Positions 1-10,461 of a DNA stretch of 64,000 nucleotides are shown one piece after another; position 1 is the stretch's first letter; each line of letters begins with the position of its first letter. The position numbers and the translations under genes were made by a program. The notes under the pieces were generated by a model. That model saw only the letters and a list, made by a program, of their open reading frames with translations. It had not been told where the DNA came from and made no database searches. Source of the stretch: PALSA-1006 sp963733265. GTDB taxonomy: Bacteria; Pseudomonadota; Gammaproteobacteria; Burkholderiales; Gallionellaceae. Location of the stretch: NCBI GenBank assembly GCA_963733265.1, contig CAVTCF010000003.1:372001-436000 (forward strand). The letters are read 5' to 3'.

Positions 1-794
1 TGGGCGTTAACATTCCGTTGACTAATACGCCGATCCCGACGATCAGATCAACCGACGAATCGGTTATCTACAGCGATTTGATTCAAGGTTCGCTTATTCC
101 GCGTTACATGGTGCTTGAGGCGAGTATTTATCCGATGCCTTTACTCGGCTCTTATCTTAAGGCTGACCAGCCGCTTGCTTATAAAAGAGGGCAATTCGGA
201 AATTCAAGCGTAAATTTAATTGATTCTGCGACGGCAGGTTTTCAGGAGCCGTGGGCGGTATCGGCTCTCTTTGGCAACATCGCAAAGATTGTGCGACCGG
301 GAGAAGATCGGGTGGGGAGTAACGTCGGCTATACCGGCTATCTGATCAGCGCGGGCAGCAAGCAAATCAAGGACAATGTGTTTATCGACGACCATTGGCT
401 GGAAGTCGAATGGAAGATCAAGGGCAAGGTCAATTATCCCGATGAGAAGTTGGCTTGGAGCTTTCGTGTCGGGGGAAAATTCCATGACAATATCAATATC
501 GCGGATGAAATTTATGTCAATATTTTGCGCGAAAATTTGAATGTCCATTTCCCGTTTTTAAGCTGGATTAGTAATTCATCATTGGATATGAAATTATTTT
601 TTTCCGAGACCAATGCGCAATTGCTGCGGCAACAATATATAGTTGGAAAAAAATATCCCAAGGTCGGCTGGAAATATGCCCCCACTTTGGATATCGGTGT
701 AATCTGGACAAGTGCAAATGAATATTCCGGGGTGTTGCGCACCACCACTTTGGACACGGTTACCTTGGTAATTCGGCCTTCGGTAGATTTTTAG
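1..794 (+). CDS. 3' part of an unrecognised protein, 5' end outside window
   Basis: The reading frame is open from the first bases of the window and ends at a TAG at 792-794, so this is the C-terminal part (about 260 residues) of a longer protein. I do not recognise the family. The visible part is rich in aromatic and beta-strand-like segments without long hydrophobic helices, which would fit a secreted or outer-membrane beta protein, but that is only an impression. A TTG at 18 could start a shorter product, yet it has no ribosome-binding site and the frame continues upstream of it. It lies about 90 bp before sodB on the same strand. Confidence 0.5.
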   Translation, partial: GVNIPLTNTPIPTIRSTDESVIYSDLIQGSLIPRYMVLEASIYPMPLLGSYLKADQPLAYKRGQFGNSSVNLIDSATAGFQEPWAVSALFGNIAKIVRPGEDRVGSNVGYTGYLISAGSKQIKDNVFIDDHWLEVEWKIKGKVNYPDEKLAWSFRVGGKFHDNINIADEIYVNILRENLNVHFPFLSWISNSSLDMKLFFSETNAQLLRQQYIVGKKYPKVGWKYAPTLDIGVIWTSANEYSGVLRTTTLDTVTLVIRPSVDF

Positions 795-886
795 AATAGA
801 TACAATAGTTGAGCTAAATCCTGTGGTATATTGCATGTCTGATGGCCGCGCCATTTCAAAATTCAACCATTTCAAAGGAGCTTAAT

Positions 887-1468
887 ATGGAACACACATT
901 GCCCGCATTGCCTTTTGCAAAAGATGCACTCGTACCCCATTTGTCTGCCGAGACTTTTGATTACCATTATTCCAAGCATCATCAGGCGTATGTTACCAAC
1001 CTGAATAATCTGATCAAAGGTACCGAATTTGAAAATGCCACGCTGGAAGAGATCATCAAAAAATCCAGCGGCGGGATATACAACAATTCTGCACAAGTAT
1101 GGAATCACACTTTTTTCTGGAATTCACTGAAGCCCAATGGCGGCGGCGCACCGACCGGCACACTGGCGGCTGCCATCATCAAAAAATGGGGCTCAGTGGA
1201 TGACTTCAAAAAGGCATTTCAAGCTTCGGCTGTGGGCAACTTCGGTTCCGGTTGGACATGGCTGGTGAAAAAGCCGGATGGTTCCTTGGATATCGTCAAC
1301 ACAGGTGCGGCCGGTACTCCTTTGACGACAGCCGACAAAGCTTTGTTGACTGTGGACGTGTGGGAACATGCTTACTACATCGACTATCGTAACCAGCGCC
1401 CCAAATTTGTCGAGACTTTCCTGAACAATTTAGTTAACTGGGAATTTGTCGCGAAGAACTTTGCTTAA
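887..1468 (+). CDS. sodB: Iron superoxide dismutase
   Basis: A 193-residue Fe/Mn-type superoxide dismutase, which removes superoxide in the cytoplasm. The N-terminal helical domain contains the HHQAYVTNLN segment with the first metal-ligand histidine region, followed by NHTFFWNSL with the second histidine. The C-terminal domain has the GSGWTWLV signature and the D-x-W-E-H-A-Y motif (DVWEHAYYIDYRNQRP), which supplies the Asp and His ligands. The length and the Fe-type sequence pattern fit SodB rather than SodA. The ATG at 887 is chosen because AAGGAG lies 7 bases upstream. An earlier in-frame ATG at 842 has no such site and would add 15 residues not typical of the family. A probable terminator lies about 130 bp downstream. 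Confidence 0.95.
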   Translation: MEHTLPALPFAKDALVPHLSAETFDYHYSKHHQAYVTNLNNLIKGTEFENATLEEIIKKSSGGIYNNSAQVWNHTFFWNSLKPNGGGAPTGTLAAAIIKKWGSVDDFKKAFQASAVGNFGSGWTWLVKKPDGSLDIVNTGAAGTPLTTADKALLTVDVWEHAYYIDYRNQRPKFVETFLNNLVNWEFVAKNFA

Positions 1469-1600
1469 TCCGGCTGTGTCTGTTTGGTGAGAATATATCA
1501 GTAACCTGCATAATATATTCGTAACCAAGGCAGACTCTACCTCAAGGTAACCTAAACTAGCACAGAGTCGAACTAACCAGAATTCCACGTAGTATTTAAG

Positions 1601-1632
1601 AGAGCCCCGTTCAGAAATGAATGGGGCTTTTC
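1601..1632 (+). terminator. Rho-independent terminator after sodB
   Basis: A 10-bp stem with one G-U pair (AGCCCCGTTC / GAATGGGGCT), a 6-base loop and a following TTTTCT tract. It lies 130 bp after the sodB stop with no gene between, so it most likely ends the sodB transcript. Confidence 0.7.
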
Positions 1633-1861
1633 TAATTGTGTGCCCGACAGGGCGCACTTACATGGAGGTGAAAGTCTTCTACTCGCCCTGCAAGAGGGGT
1701 CGGTCTCTGCTCATTCCGACAGTTTCTACCACAAAATTGCTTGCTGCAAAGTTGCCGTTGGCGACCGGCCCAAACTGTTAAGGGTTGTCAGATGCCTGCC
1801 CTCAAACACGTAGCCGTGATGATACCTCAACCCTGTGCACTGGCCGGTTCGGTGCAGTCGC

Positions 1862-1934
1862 CATTCTATCCGCTGAACGGCTCTTGTCCAGCAACATGCG
1901 GTCATACGATTTCAGTTTCGTCTTGCGGCAACAG
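1862..1934 (+). repeat. Dispersed imperfect repeat, copy 1
   Basis: A 73-bp segment that aligns without gaps to 4016-4088. Shared blocks include CATTCTA, CGGCTCTTGTC, AGCAAC, ATACGATTTCA and CGGCAAC. The rest of the 517-bp interval between sodB and the EamA gene contains no convincing gene. The function is unknown; it may be a remnant of a dispersed intergenic repeat. Confidence 0.6.
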
Positions 1935-1985
1935 GTAACAAGTGATTATTGCACGATGGGGGTGAGCAAAACGTGAAATACATGC

Positions 1986-2888
1986 TCATTTATTCCACCC
2001 CAACCGCGCCATGATGGGGGCACCAAACAGATTGAGCAGCAAACCTGCCATCAAGAGGCCCCCACCCATAAAATGCACTAATTGCAGACTCTCGCCAAAT
2101 ACTATCCATCCCGTAAGCAAGCCAACCACCGGCACCAGCATGCTAAAGGGTGCTACACGGTTGGCAGGGTAGCGAGAGAGTAAATATGTCCATAAACCAT
2201 AGCCCAGTAAAGTGGCAGCCCATGCCAAATACGCTACGGACAAAACGGAAGCAGCATGCATGTGCTGCAGCGCAGAAGCAATCGCCTCAGGCCCTTCCAG
2301 AAAGTATGACAGTACCAAAAAAGGCAGCGGCGGAACGACGCTGGCCCACACGACAAAGGCCATTTGACTCATGGGGCCGTAGCGGCCAACGGTGCGCGTC
2401 ACTATGTTGCCGCAAGCCCACATGAACGCTGCCGCCATGGTGAGGATAAAACCAGTCAATGGCATAGACATGCCATGGGTACTGCCAATCAGAGCCAGTC
2501 CCACGCCCGCTAGCAATAAGCCGCCGAGTTGGTGGCTATGCCATTTTTCTTGAAGCCAAAAAGCCGCAAGCACCATGGTAAAAAATGCCTGCGACTGCAG
2601 CACCACAGAAGCCAAGCCCGAGGGCATACCCATATGAATAGCGGTGAATAAAAAGGAAAATTGCCCCACGGAAATAGTCAGCCCATAGGCCACATACCAG
2701 CGCAAGGGGACTTTAGGAGGCGAGAAAAATAGCAGTGCCGGAAACGCGGCCAAACTAAAGCGCATGACTCCCAAAAGCAGCGGCGGTACATCGGCCACAC
2801 CCACTTTGATTACAGCAAAATTAACACCCCACACGACGATGACCAATAGCGCCAAAGTTAGGTCCAGTGGTCGCATCGCTGGCATCAA
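1986..2888 (-). CDS. EamA-family (DMT) transporter
   Basis: A 300-residue inner-membrane protein of the drug/metabolite transporter superfamily. It has about ten hydrophobic segments arranged as two EamA repeats, the first starting at VVWGVNFAVIKVG and the second at MAAAFMWACGNIVTRTVG. The W-G-x-N-F and W-A-x-x-N patterns are typical of the EamA (YdeD) subgroup, which in E. coli exports cysteine-pathway metabolites. The substrate here cannot be read from the sequence. The start ATG is doubled (MMPAM), so the exact start could be one codon later. The gene is isolated, transcribed away from its neighbours, and flanked on both sides by non-coding sequence. Confidence 0.85.
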   Translation of the reverse strand: MMPAMRPLDLTLALLVIVVWGVNFAVIKVGVADVPPLLLGVMRFSLAAFPALLFFSPPKVPLRWYVAYGLTISVGQFSFLFTAIHMGMPSGLASVVLQSQAFFTMVLAAFWLQEKWHSHQLGGLLLAGVGLALIGSTHGMSMPLTGFILTMAAAFMWACGNIVTRTVGRYGPMSQMAFVVWASVVPPLPFLVLSYFLEGPEAIASALQHMHAASVLSVAYLAWAATLLGYGLWTYLLSRYPANRVAPFSMLVPVVGLLTGWIVFGESLQLVHFMGGGLLMAGLLLNLFGAPIMARLGWNK

Positions 2889-3186
2889 AAGGTCCGACTC
2901 AAATCTGGAGTTGGTATATTTGTTTCAGATTGCATGATTATTCCTTTTCTTCATAATTAACTTGTGAATGTCTCGCCTCAATGCCAAAAGGTCAAATACT
3001 TGGGCGCACACGAATTAGAGGATATCTGTATTTACACAAACGACATTTCAGCAAAGACTTGACTTCCATATACTGCCGTTCATCACGGTCTTTTTACGGA
3101 CGATAGTGCCAGTTCGGCATCATACTTGTCGTATGACTTTTCACTTTTCTTCCAGCCATTCAATTTATTAAGACGGTCAACTTGTT
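2889..3186. other. Intergenic region, no gene seen
   Basis: Roughly 300 bp between the EamA gene and the dehydrogenase gene. I see no credible coding sequence on either strand. Short palindromic stretches (for example around 3075-3105) may be repeat remnants. Confidence 0.4.
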
Positions 3187-3960
3187 CTATAACGTTCTGG
3201 TTTGTCCACCATCGACATCGAGAATGCTGCCCTGACAATAGCCTGCAGCAGAAGACGCCAAAAACGCGACAACATGGGCTATTTCTTCAGGAGTGCCGAA
3301 GCGTTCAATTTCTTGTTTCAATGCCATTTCCTTGGCAGCCTCCGAAATCGAGATGTTATTTTCTGATGCAAAATGTTTTAGACGCGCTTGAAGACGATCT
3401 GTTGCTATTGAACCAGGGTTAACTGCATTTACGCGGATTCCGTCCTTAATTCCACGGTCAGCCAAGACCTTTGTGAGATTCAGTATTGCTGCATTTACAG
3501 AACCGCCGATTGCGAACTCAGCGTTGCCAGTGCGACCCCCAATACCAACAATATTTACAACTGAACCCTTTTTAATCTTCAAATGCGGCCAAGCAGCTCG
3601 TGTGCAACGGACTGTACTAAAGAACTTGAGATCAAACCCGTCTTTCCAGTCCGCTTCGGTAAGTTCCAAGAAATCTCCACGCTTAGTAGCACCTGCATTA
3701 TTTACAAGCACATCTATACGACCAAATTGCTCAATCGCAATGTTGATTAATCGTTGTGGAGCTTCTTCATCACGCAGGTCTATAGCGACTGGAACAGTTT
3801 CCGAATGGCAAGACTTTACAACTTCATCCAATAGCTCACCGGATCTCGCGGCAATAACAAGATTCATACCTTCAGCAGACAGGAACTGCGCAATGGAGCG
3901 TCCGATGCCACGGCTCGCGCCTGTGATAATTGCTACTTTATTTTTTAGGAGTAAATCCAT
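3187..3960 (-). CDS. Short-chain dehydrogenase/reductase
   Basis: A 257-residue classical SDR enzyme. The N-terminal Rossmann fold carries the TGASRGIG nucleotide-binding motif (residues about 14-21), then NNAG (about 87-90). The usual catalytic Y-x-x-x-K is not obvious: the segment after the catalytic-Ser region reads GGRTGNAEFAIGGSVNAAILNLTK, with Phe-Ala-Ile-Gly-Gly where the Tyr is expected. This looks like a divergent active site of the kind seen in some fatty-acid or aryl-compound SDRs. The C-terminus ends in the common VDGGQ motif. The reaction cannot be assigned. It sits back to back with a TetR regulator (4169-4846), which may control it. Confidence 0.85.
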   Translation of the reverse strand: MDLLLKNKVAIITGASRGIGRSIAQFLSAEGMNLVIAARSGELLDEVVKSCHSETVPVAIDLRDEEAPQRLINIAIEQFGRIDVLVNNAGATKRGDFLELTEADWKDGFDLKFFSTVRCTRAAWPHLKIKKGSVVNIVGIGGRTGNAEFAIGGSVNAAILNLTKVLADRGIKDGIRVNAVNPGSIATDRLQARLKHFASENNISISEAAKEMALKQEIERFGTPEEIAHVVAFLASSAAGYCQGSILDVDGGQTRTL

Positions 3961-4015
3961 TCAAATCCTTGATCTTTATTACGGAGACTGTCTCTAGCCG
4001 ACTATACCAACTTAA

Positions 4016-4088
4016 CATTCTACCCATCGATCGGCTCTTGTCGAGCAACTTTCATTAATACGATTTCAATTGTATCTTTCGGCAACGG
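4016..4088 (+). repeat. Dispersed imperfect repeat, copy 2
   Basis: The second copy of the 73-bp repeat at 1862-1934, same orientation, ungapped, roughly 70 percent identical by eye. The two copies bracket the block containing the EamA exporter and the SDR gene. Confidence 0.6.
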
Positions 4089-4168
4089 CTCTCCTTGAGA
4101 GGTGCTTCATCTAACACACTTGCATCATAAGTTCCCTGCTCAATGAGATGCCAACATTTCGCGGGCGG

Positions 4169-4846
4169 TTATTTGCGCACCTTTCGCCCACCAACTTCTA
4201 ATTTGGAGCGTGTATTCTTGGAGATTAAATCACTCGCTTCAACCACTGCCTTCAGCAGAACAAAGATGGTTCGACCAGCAGGGTCAGCAGATCCTCTTGC
4301 CTCTCCCCTAGACAAGGCCATTCCGTGCGCAAGACCCATAAAAAGAGATGCCAGTTCTTCCGTATCAATTACTGGATGGCGACCCAAGATTTCGAACAAT
4401 TGCTGAACAGCCTTTCCAATCGCCTTTCGATGCGCCTTGAACAACGCACTACACTCATCGCCGAATTCAGGGTTGCGCAATGCATGCATATGCAGTTCCA
4501 AAGCAACCATGGTCCAGTCCAAATCTGAATTCATATTGCAGCACCAGGATTCGATAGTAGTGAGTGTAGCATCAGGACTTGAGCGAGCTTGTGTCAGCAG
4601 TTCCTGCAGGCTTTGAACTTCAGCTTTCATATGACGCCGCATCAGCTCAAGATAAATATCTTCTTTACGACCGAAATTGGAATAGACCGCCCCCAAGCTG
4701 TATCCAGCCGCTTCGGCAATGCCTCGCACTGATGCCCCAGATATTCCAGCGCGGGCGAGTTCAGACCACGCAGCGTCCAGAAGGCGTTGGCGTGTGAGTT
4801 CCTGCGTCTGCTCTCGTTTCAGACGGATCGGTTGTGTCTTTTTCAT
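4169..4846 (-). CDS. TetR/AcrR-family transcriptional regulator
   Basis: A 225-residue regulator. The N-terminal helix-turn-helix is clear: RQRLLDAAWSELARAGISG, then AEAAGYSLGAVYSNFGRKEDIYLEL, the standard TetR signature. The C-terminal part (residues about 75-225) is a variable ligand-binding helical domain. I start at MKKTQPIRLKRE (4846); frames further upstream add 23 residues unlike TetR proteins. It is divergent from the epimerase gene at 4953, about 100 bp apart, so this shared region is the likely operator. The probable targets are that gene and the SDR gene downstream on the same strand. Confidence 0.85.
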   Translation of the reverse strand: MKKTQPIRLKREQTQELTRQRLLDAAWSELARAGISGASVRGIAEAAGYSLGAVYSNFGRKEDIYLELMRRHMKAEVQSLQELLTQARSSPDATLTTIESWCCNMNSDLDWTMVALELHMHALRNPEFGDECSALFKAHRKAIGKAVQQLFEILGRHPVIDTEELASLFMGLAHGMALSRGEARGSADPAGRTIFVLLKAVVEASDLISKNTRSKLEVGGRKVRK

Positions 4847-4952
4847 ACGGTTAAGGATAACACATTTCGGATAACACTTGACATCTGAAAGTTGCAGCAA
4901 TAACATAAATATCAAACGTTATCTGAATGTCATGTGTTCTTGGAGATAAAGC

Positions 4953-5936
4953 ATGGAAAAGCGAATTGCATTTGTTACGGGTGCCACCGGATTACTAGGA
5001 AATAATCTGGTTCGTGCACTAGTTGAATCTGGTTGGGTTGTTAGAGCACTTTCGCGCACTGAGGCAAAGGCGAAGAAACAGTTCATCGATATGAACAATG
5101 TTGAAGTCATCATTGGAGATATGAATAATGTGGAGCAGTTCTCTAATGCATTGGCCGGGGTGGACGTCATCTTTCATGTGGCGGCCTACTTCCGAGACAA
5201 CTACAAGGGTGGAAGCCATTGGGCTGAACTTGAGCGCATCAACGTGAAAGGAACCGCCGATCTTGTGCGGGCTGCATACGCTTCAGCTGTACTCAAGGGC
5301 TCTCCAGGCATGCTTATTGATGAATCATGTGAGAGGCAAGCAGAAGACGCCGATGACTACTACCGCAGTAAAATTCTTGCTGATCAGGAAGTTAAAAAAT
5401 TTCTCGCCACGCGCCCTGATATGTTCGGTGTGTTCGTTCTCCCCGGTTGGATGTGGGGTCCCGGAGATATTGGCCCCACATCTTCAGGGCAAGTGGCCCT
5501 TGATACAGTGATGGGGAAGCTCCCTGGACTGACACCCGGTAGCTTCTCGGTGGTTGATGCGCGTGATGTTGCGACGGCATTGATCGAAGCCGAATCACGC
5601 GGCCACAGCGGAGAACGCTACCTGGCTGCCGGACGTCACATGACGATGCGCGAACTGATTCCTATCATCGGGAAAGTGGCTGGTGTTCGAACTCCCGTCC
5701 GCGAACTTCCCATGTTAATTCTCTGGGTAATCGCGCTGTTGCAAGAAATTTGGGGAAAGTTTTCTGGAAAACCAATACTGCTCAGCCTTGCAACGGTAAG
5801 TCTACTAAAGCATGAGGCAGATCGCTCACGCTTCGATCACTGTAAGAGCGAACGGGAACTAGGGTTAAAATTTCGCCCTGTTGAGTCAACAATTGAGGAC
5901 ACAATTAGATGGTATCGTTCTAACCATTGGCTTTAG
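4953..5936 (+). CDS. NAD-dependent epimerase/dehydratase (extended SDR)
   Basis: A 327-residue extended short-chain dehydrogenase. The N-terminus has the glycine-rich TGATGLLGNNLVRAL dinucleotide-binding motif, DVIFHVAAYF in the usual fourth strand, and a catalytic Y-x-x-x-K in DDYYRSKILAD. The sequence resembles the dihydroflavonol-4-reductase/hopanoid-associated sugar epimerase (HpnA-like) group, but the substrate cannot be assigned. A hydrophobic stretch near residue 250 (LPMLILWVIALLQEIWG) may touch the membrane. GGAGATAA lies before the ATG. It is divergent from the TetR gene, which probably regulates it. Confidence 0.8.
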   Translation: MEKRIAFVTGATGLLGNNLVRALVESGWVVRALSRTEAKAKKQFIDMNNVEVIIGDMNNVEQFSNALAGVDVIFHVAAYFRDNYKGGSHWAELERINVKGTADLVRAAYASAVLKGSPGMLIDESCERQAEDADDYYRSKILADQEVKKFLATRPDMFGVFVLPGWMWGPGDIGPTSSGQVALDTVMGKLPGLTPGSFSVVDARDVATALIEAESRGHSGERYLAAGRHMTMRELIPIIGKVAGVRTPVRELPMLILWVIALLQEIWGKFSGKPILLSLATVSLLKHEADRSRFDHCKSERELGLKFRPVESTIEDTIRWYRSNHWL

Positions 5937-6191
5937 GTCAATGGCTGAAAATTTGATCGGTGCACAAATCCATCGGCAATGGTGTCAATCGGCACTTGGT
6001 GGCAGAGTAGCAAGTTTGGAAAATATGTTTTTTGGTTTTGATACCAAGTTGTGTTGTTTCAAATTGAACGAAGATACCTCGTGAGTGCTTCGGGGCCGCC
6101 GATCATACCAAAAAATAAATTTTCAGCCGTGTCGCTGTATTGCAGCGGCGATCAATTGGGAAACTGGCATACGTCTTTTTGATTTTAAAAA

Positions 6192-6386
6192 CTAAAACAA
6201 CGTTATAAATTGATTTCGTTTGAGATACACCAACGTCCAAGCACCTACTGTCAAAGTCCATGAAATTACTTTGGCAATGATAGAGGTAAAAATCAAAATA
6301 TCAAGTTGCAGTATCACAGTAAATGCCGTGATGTTAAATGCGATCATCGCGTAAATAATGGATATCGGTAGCCTGATCATTGACAA
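6192..6386 (-). CDS. Small membrane protein, unknown
   Basis: A 64-residue protein with two predicted membrane segments (LPISIIYAMIAFNITAFTVI and ISWTLTVGAWTLVYL). AAGGAG lies just upstream of the ATG (in the rc of 6388-6396), which supports translation. I do not recognise the family. It lies directly downstream of the FixG-like gene on the same strand, about 55 bp away, and may be its operon partner. Confidence 0.5.
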   Translation of the reverse strand: MSMIRLPISIIYAMIAFNITAFTVILQLDILIFTSIIAKVISWTLTVGAWTLVYLKRNQFITLF

Positions 6387-6441
6387 CTCCTTTTGTGAAA
6401 TACTTTAAATTTATGGGGCGTATTCGAATGCTTTTATAGCA

Positions 6442-7653
6442 TCAGAATTCCTTATGTTTTGAACTTAATGTTTCAGCACTTGCATTGCTGCTATGAACGC
6501 ATTGTTTCCATTCACTACTCGACGGGCTGGTAGGATCTTGTTCCAGAAAACATTGACACCTGCATGCTGCCGCACGGGAGCAGCCTTCCAGACTACCTGC
6601 TTTGCAGGAGGTCTGTTGCTGTTTGCACTGTTCATTGCATACCCGTCCAATTTGCTGAGTTTTCTGCTGTTCTACAAAAGAAATTGTTTTCAGCGCGGGT
6701 GGTCGAGTAAGTATTCCCCACGCCATCGTGACGCAACCAACTAAGAATAATGCGCCAACCAGCCAGTTAAATCTGGAAGCAACTTCTTTAACGATTGTAC
6801 GCCACGATGCATTCTTTCCTGTTTCACCCATTTCAAAACCAAGCAAACCGTGACGTCCGGATTTAGCTTGCAAGCGGTTACAAGCGTCTATACATTCACC
6901 GCAATCGATGCAGATGTCGTATGTTTTTATATCGGTGGGCTGAATATCTGTAATACATGTTGTCGCGCAATAATTGCATTTCTCACAAGATGATGAACGG
7001 GATGCGTCATAGGTGACATGTAAAGCATCCCGGGTTTTAAACATTCTTAGTCCGATGCGATACAGACAGGCATAGTCGCACAGAAAATAACGAATTACTG
7101 AAATATCAATAAAGATTAGAAATACAGTAAAGAGATACAGCCGCTGCATGAACTTCGAAAGTTGGTTGCTTGAGCCAAAGCTAAAGATATTCCAGACTTC
7201 ACTTGGTGTATAGAAGTACAAAAAAGGAATAAGTCCCAGTACAAGCGCTGCCACTAGAAAAGCTACAGCAAGTATCAGCCAATTTAAAATTTTATCCTTG
7301 GCCGCAGCAACCTTCATGCCTTCACCATCAACTCTCACATCGGCTAGCTTGCCCAATAATTTGTATGTAAGGTTATTGGCCCATTCCGAAAGTAGATTCT
7401 GCGGGCATGTCCATCCGCACCAAACTGGGCCTATCGTCATATAAGTAATAATAGGAGCAGTTGCGAAAATGAGCGCCAACCCGAATACAAATAAAAAATT
7501 CGACCACCATATTTGGCGATCCAGCACATAAAAACTGGCAGTAACTAGGTCAATTCGGAATAATCCAAGTGCAGGAATCAATGCCAACAGCAGCAACATA
7601 GCAAGCTGGGTTGTTCTTCTTTTCCATCGGTACTGAGAAATTTCCACTGTCAA
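6442..7653 (-). CDS. FixG/CcoG/NapH-like membrane 4Fe-4S protein
   Basis: A 403-residue polytopic membrane iron-sulfur protein. Membrane segments fall at about 18-36, 50-70, 125-150, 170-190 and 295-315. The motif CGWTCPQNL after the second segment and CDYACLYRIG after the fourth are family hallmarks. Two ferredoxin-type cysteine clusters follow (CEKCNYCATTC and CIDCGECIDAC). The last 60 residues are unusually Cys- and Gln-rich (CNEQCKQQQTSC, CSRAAACRCQCF), unlike CcoG. The role is probably electron transfer at the membrane. The predicted start is a TTG at 7653, so the start is uncertain. It lies 7 bp downstream of a 38-residue membrane peptide and probably forms an operon with it. Confidence 0.8.
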   Translation of the reverse strand: MTVEISQYRWKRRTTQLAMLLLLALIPALGLFRIDLVTASFYVLDRQIWWSNFLFVFGLALIFATAPIITYMTIGPVWCGWTCPQNLLSEWANNLTYKLLGKLADVRVDGEGMKVAAAKDKILNWLILAVAFLVAALVLGLIPFLYFYTPSEVWNIFSFGSSNQLSKFMQRLYLFTVFLIFIDISVIRYFLCDYACLYRIGLRMFKTRDALHVTYDASRSSSCEKCNYCATTCITDIQPTDIKTYDICIDCGECIDACNRLQAKSGRHGLLGFEMGETGKNASWRTIVKEVASRFNWLVGALFLVGCVTMAWGILTRPPALKTISFVEQQKTQQIGRVCNEQCKQQQTSCKAGSLEGCSRAAACRCQCFLEQDPTSPSSSEWKQCVHSSNASAETLSSKHKEF

Positions 7654-7660
7654 AATAACT

Positions 7661-7777
7661 CTATCGTCTATCTATCCAATGAATCAATTTGTCGATATAT
7701 CCGAATTTCGCGAGTACGAAAAATAGGACAATCCCGGCGATTGTGCCGATTCCAAATGCCTGTGGTAAAGCGCTCAT
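7661..7777 (-). CDS. 38-residue single-span membrane peptide
   Basis: A short frame beginning MSALPQAFGIGTIAGIVLFF and ending WIDRR. It has one hydrophobic helix (residues about 8-26) followed by a positively charged tail. AAGGAG lies 6-7 bases before the ATG, a strong signal. It ends 7 bp before the FixG-like gene. Small single-span peptides often accompany membrane redox complexes, so it may be an accessory subunit. I know of no named family for it. Confidence 0.5.
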   Translation of the reverse strand: MSALPQAFGIGTIAGIVLFFVLAKFGYIDKLIHWIDRR

Positions 7778-8192
7778 GAAGTTACTCCTTATGTGTTTAA
7801 CAGCTAATTCCTAAAATTGACCATGCCTCATATATAAGATTGTTCTAATGCGGCAATTAATAAACTATCAAGTATTTTTTCGAATGTGTAATGAAATGTT
7901 TTATTTCGTCCTGGACTGATAGCGTCGCAAGAATACCGTCGATTACAATTTACGATGCTAGTTTTCGAAGCCAACTATCATATGAAAAATTAAATCTTCA
8001 CATTTCTTAACCACGTAATTCCTATAGCAGTATGCGTGCCAACTATGTAAATAATTAACTAATATATTGTTATATATAACTAATAACTAAAAGTAATAAA
8101 AATATACAAAGTCGGCAATAACCAAAAAAGGCAGTTGAATTAGTTTGCATGAGAGCGCAAACTGCCATTTTTGTCAGGGCGGTTAAAAATTG
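7778..8192. other. AT-rich divergent promoter region
   Basis: About 415 bp between the divergent 38-residue peptide gene and the sigma54-activator gene. No gene is seen. There is a 12-bp palindrome GTTATATATAAC near 8070-8081 that partly resembles a ModE half-site pair, but without the 24-bp spacing. No sigma54 promoter was found on either strand. Confidence 0.4.
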
Positions 8193-9503
<1,311 letters not shown>

Positions 9504-9675
9504 AAATATTCGTGCTGATAATCGGCATTACACTGCTCACTTATTGAAGTATGGGCGCTGTTGCCATATGCGAGCTGCCAAACGGCATATAACTTTTCTA
9601 AAGTACAAGTGATTCCAATAGAAAAAATCTCGTCAAAACGAGCTTCTAACGCTTCCCTGACGTAACCCAAACAAA

Positions 9676-10461
9676 TCACAGCGTTCTGCGTTCATGCTCC
9701 TGACAGTTTGAGTTTTTACTGGATTTCTTATACAGCGTGGCGTAATACAACACTGGGATGACAATTAGTGTCAGCACAGTTGAAACTAATATACCGAAGA
9801 GCAACGAAATAGCGAGGCCGTTAAAAATAGGGTCATCCAGAATAAACATGGCTCCCAGCATCGCCGACAGTCCGGTCAAAATAATTGGTTTGGCTCTGGC
9901 ACTGGCTGCGGTAATGACAGCATGCTGAAGATCAAGGCCTTCCCGTATTTGCAAATTAACGAAGTCCACCAACAAAATTGAATTCCGCACAATAATGCCA
10001 GCCAACGCGATCATGCCGATCATCGAAGTCGCGGTGAACTGCGAGCCAAGTAACGCATGTCCCGGCATTACGCCGATGATAGTAAGCGGAATCGGTGCCA
10101 TGATAATTAACGGTACCACGTAGCTTTTAAACTGTGCGACCACCAGCAAATAGATCAGAATCAGCCCCGCGCCGTATGCGATACCCATGTCGCGGAATGT
10201 CTCAAAGGTGACTTGCCATTCTCCGTCCCATTTCAAGGCATAACTGGCATAGGGATCGGATGGCGTTTTGAAATACCAGCTTTGCAAGTTTTCGCCTTCG
10301 CTCAGGCTCATTCCATCCGTCTTGCTGTTGATATCGAACATTCCGTACAAAGGGCTATCCAGTTTGCCTGCCATATCACCATACACGTAAACAACCGGCA
10401 GCAAATCCTTATGATAAATCGGGTACTCTATCGGTGGTAACAAACTTAATGCTCGCACCAT
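9676..10461 (-). pseudogene. C-terminal fragment of an RND efflux pump
   Basis: About 260 residues matching only the last quarter of an AcrB/CusA-type RND transporter. The segment PIYHKDLLPVVYVYGD and the final membrane helices (IAYGAGLILIYLLVVAQFKSY, TSMIGMIALAGIIVRNSILL, GLAISLLFGILVSTVLTLIV) are intact. The first roughly 770 residues are missing. The 5' end overlaps the end of the OsmC gene by about 50 bp, marking the deletion junction near 10440. A functional pump is not expected. Confidence 0.85.

Noticed and set aside
1469..1600. Possible tRNA or small RNA after sodB
   Set aside because: I could not fold a cloverleaf or find a T-arm; only the downstream terminator is supported.
8060..8085. 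GTTATATATAAC palindrome as a ModE box
   Set aside because: It lacks the CG ends and the 24-bp spacing of the other ModE-like boxes.
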